Part shown: in pieces, positions 63,301 through 64,000 of the stretch | Layout of the letters: the number at the start of each line of letters is the position of its first letter | Numbering within the stretch: position 1 is the first letter of the stretch | Assembly (NCBI RefSeq): GCF_008831285.2 | Contig: NC_045149.1 | Span: 9,138,417 to 9,202,416, forward strand | Direction: 5' to 3' | DNA: 64,000 nt | Source: Nymphaea colorata | Lineage: Eukaryota > Streptophyta > Magnoliopsida > Nymphaeales > Nymphaeaceae | Position numbers and translations under genes: made by a program | Notes under the pieces: model-generated | The model's database searches: none | The model's input: the letters and a program-made list of their open reading frames with translations, nothing else | What the model was told of the DNA's origin: nothing

Positions 63301-64000
63301 GGTTTATGATCTAACTCTCTTCTCCCTGATTTTGAATCAAACTTCGATTGATGCAAGAAAAATAGGACCTCCAGTATAGTTCTTGTGTCTGGCACATGAT
63401 CCTTAGTTTGACAAAAAATCATATATTTTAATGTGGATATTTTGGCCTCATCAGCCAAAGCATGCCACATTAGATCAAAAAATTTGAAGTAATTGAACAC
63501 TCCATAGTTTATTTAAAATTAAAGACATGCTGAGAGGGCTCCTGAAATGTGAGCAATGCTAAATATGATCACCCTGTTTCTGGTCCAATTTTGTCGTCTA
63601 GAAGGATCTGGTAAAGAAAATTCAAATCCAATTGCTGGTCGATGTGATTCATGACTGAATATGGGTCTTAGATGTCTAATTTCTCACATCAATATGTATG
63701 AATGTTACTTAGGTTATTCAGATCTAATTTTAGTTTTAAAGAAATAAGGATATGTCAAAGGCTGAATTTGAATCTGAACATTTAGGGTCTGATTAACTCC
63801 ATTTTGGTAAAAAGGAAACCGTACCTGAATCTAGACCATTTAGATTCCTACTTCTATGCATTATTTCAGCATTTTACAAATGAACACCAAGAAAATTACT
63901 TTTCAAAAAGTTAAATGTGATCCTTCTGGGTCGCTAACTTCAAGTTCGGTACGAATTTGAGAACCACTTGGTTTGGTTTCTTCGCTAAGGATAGAATGGT
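60323..64000. other. 3' UTR of the PTST-like gene and downstream DNA
   Basis: The 3' UTR must begin here, but its end cannot be fixed. AATAAA occurs at 62381-62391 (AAATAAATAAA), too far for certainty. No domain-bearing frame is recognised in either strand. The 63-codon frame at 62462 (MANPIESLNFVPFSHAACGW) overlaps repeats containing CCTGGTTTTC and is not convincing. Confidence 0.4.

Noticed and set aside
1-64000. tRNA, rRNA, CRISPR or bacterial-type operon
   Set aside because: None was seen on either strand. The tRNA-like words are retrotransposon primer-binding sites, not genes.

Overview
This is plant nuclear DNA, almost certainly from a flowering plant. The evidence is GT-AG introns, five Ty1/Copia LTR retrotransposons primed from initiator tRNA-Met, PIF/Harbinger and LINE relics, MITE-like repeats, and one conserved chloroplast starch-granule gene. 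The species cannot be fixed from the sequence. No bacterial-type operon, CRISPR array or tRNA/rRNA gene was seen, and I did not find an undescribed enzymatic system.

The backbone is one host gene on the + strand, about 43 kb from start to stop codon (17384-60322). Twelve exons join with GT-AG boundaries and compatible phases into a 458-residue protein. It carries a plastid-transit-like N-terminus, a conserved N-terminal motif, a long coiled coil and a C-terminal CBM48 glucan-binding domain. This is the architecture of the PROTEIN TARGETING TO STARCH 2/3 (FLO6-like) family. Only 1.4 kb of the 43 kb is coding; three LTR elements with target-site duplications fill about 17.8 kb of its introns.

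1-10.9 kb: anonymous AT-rich DNA; a decayed PIF/Harbinger transposon with remains of both its Myb/SANT-like ORF and its DDE transposase; then a minus-strand Copia element (E1, 4475-10918) that carries two gag/protease modules. 10.9-17.4 kb: intergenic repeats, a 171-bp tandem duplication, a GC-rich hairpin patch, a MITE, two host-gene fragments (a CUE/UBA-like C-terminus and a PQQL-type M16 peptidase exon), and a repeat-rich upstream region.

17.4-34.4 kb: exons 1-2, then a 14.8-kb intron 2. It holds Copia E2 (22654-33175, + strand), into which a full-length Copia E3 (26130-31430, minus strand) has inserted. E3 has identical 286-bp LTRs and an uninterrupted polyprotein frame, so it looks very young and possibly autonomous. 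An older Copia relic appears to flank E2 on both sides.

34.4-64 kb: exons 3-12. Intron 4 carries Copia E4 (37011-41214), with one mismatch between LTRs but a twice-deleted interior. Intron 9 carries minus-strand Copia and LINE fragments. Intron 11 carries Copia E5 (54518-57629), which lacks gag and protease. Downstream of 60322 I recognise no further gene.
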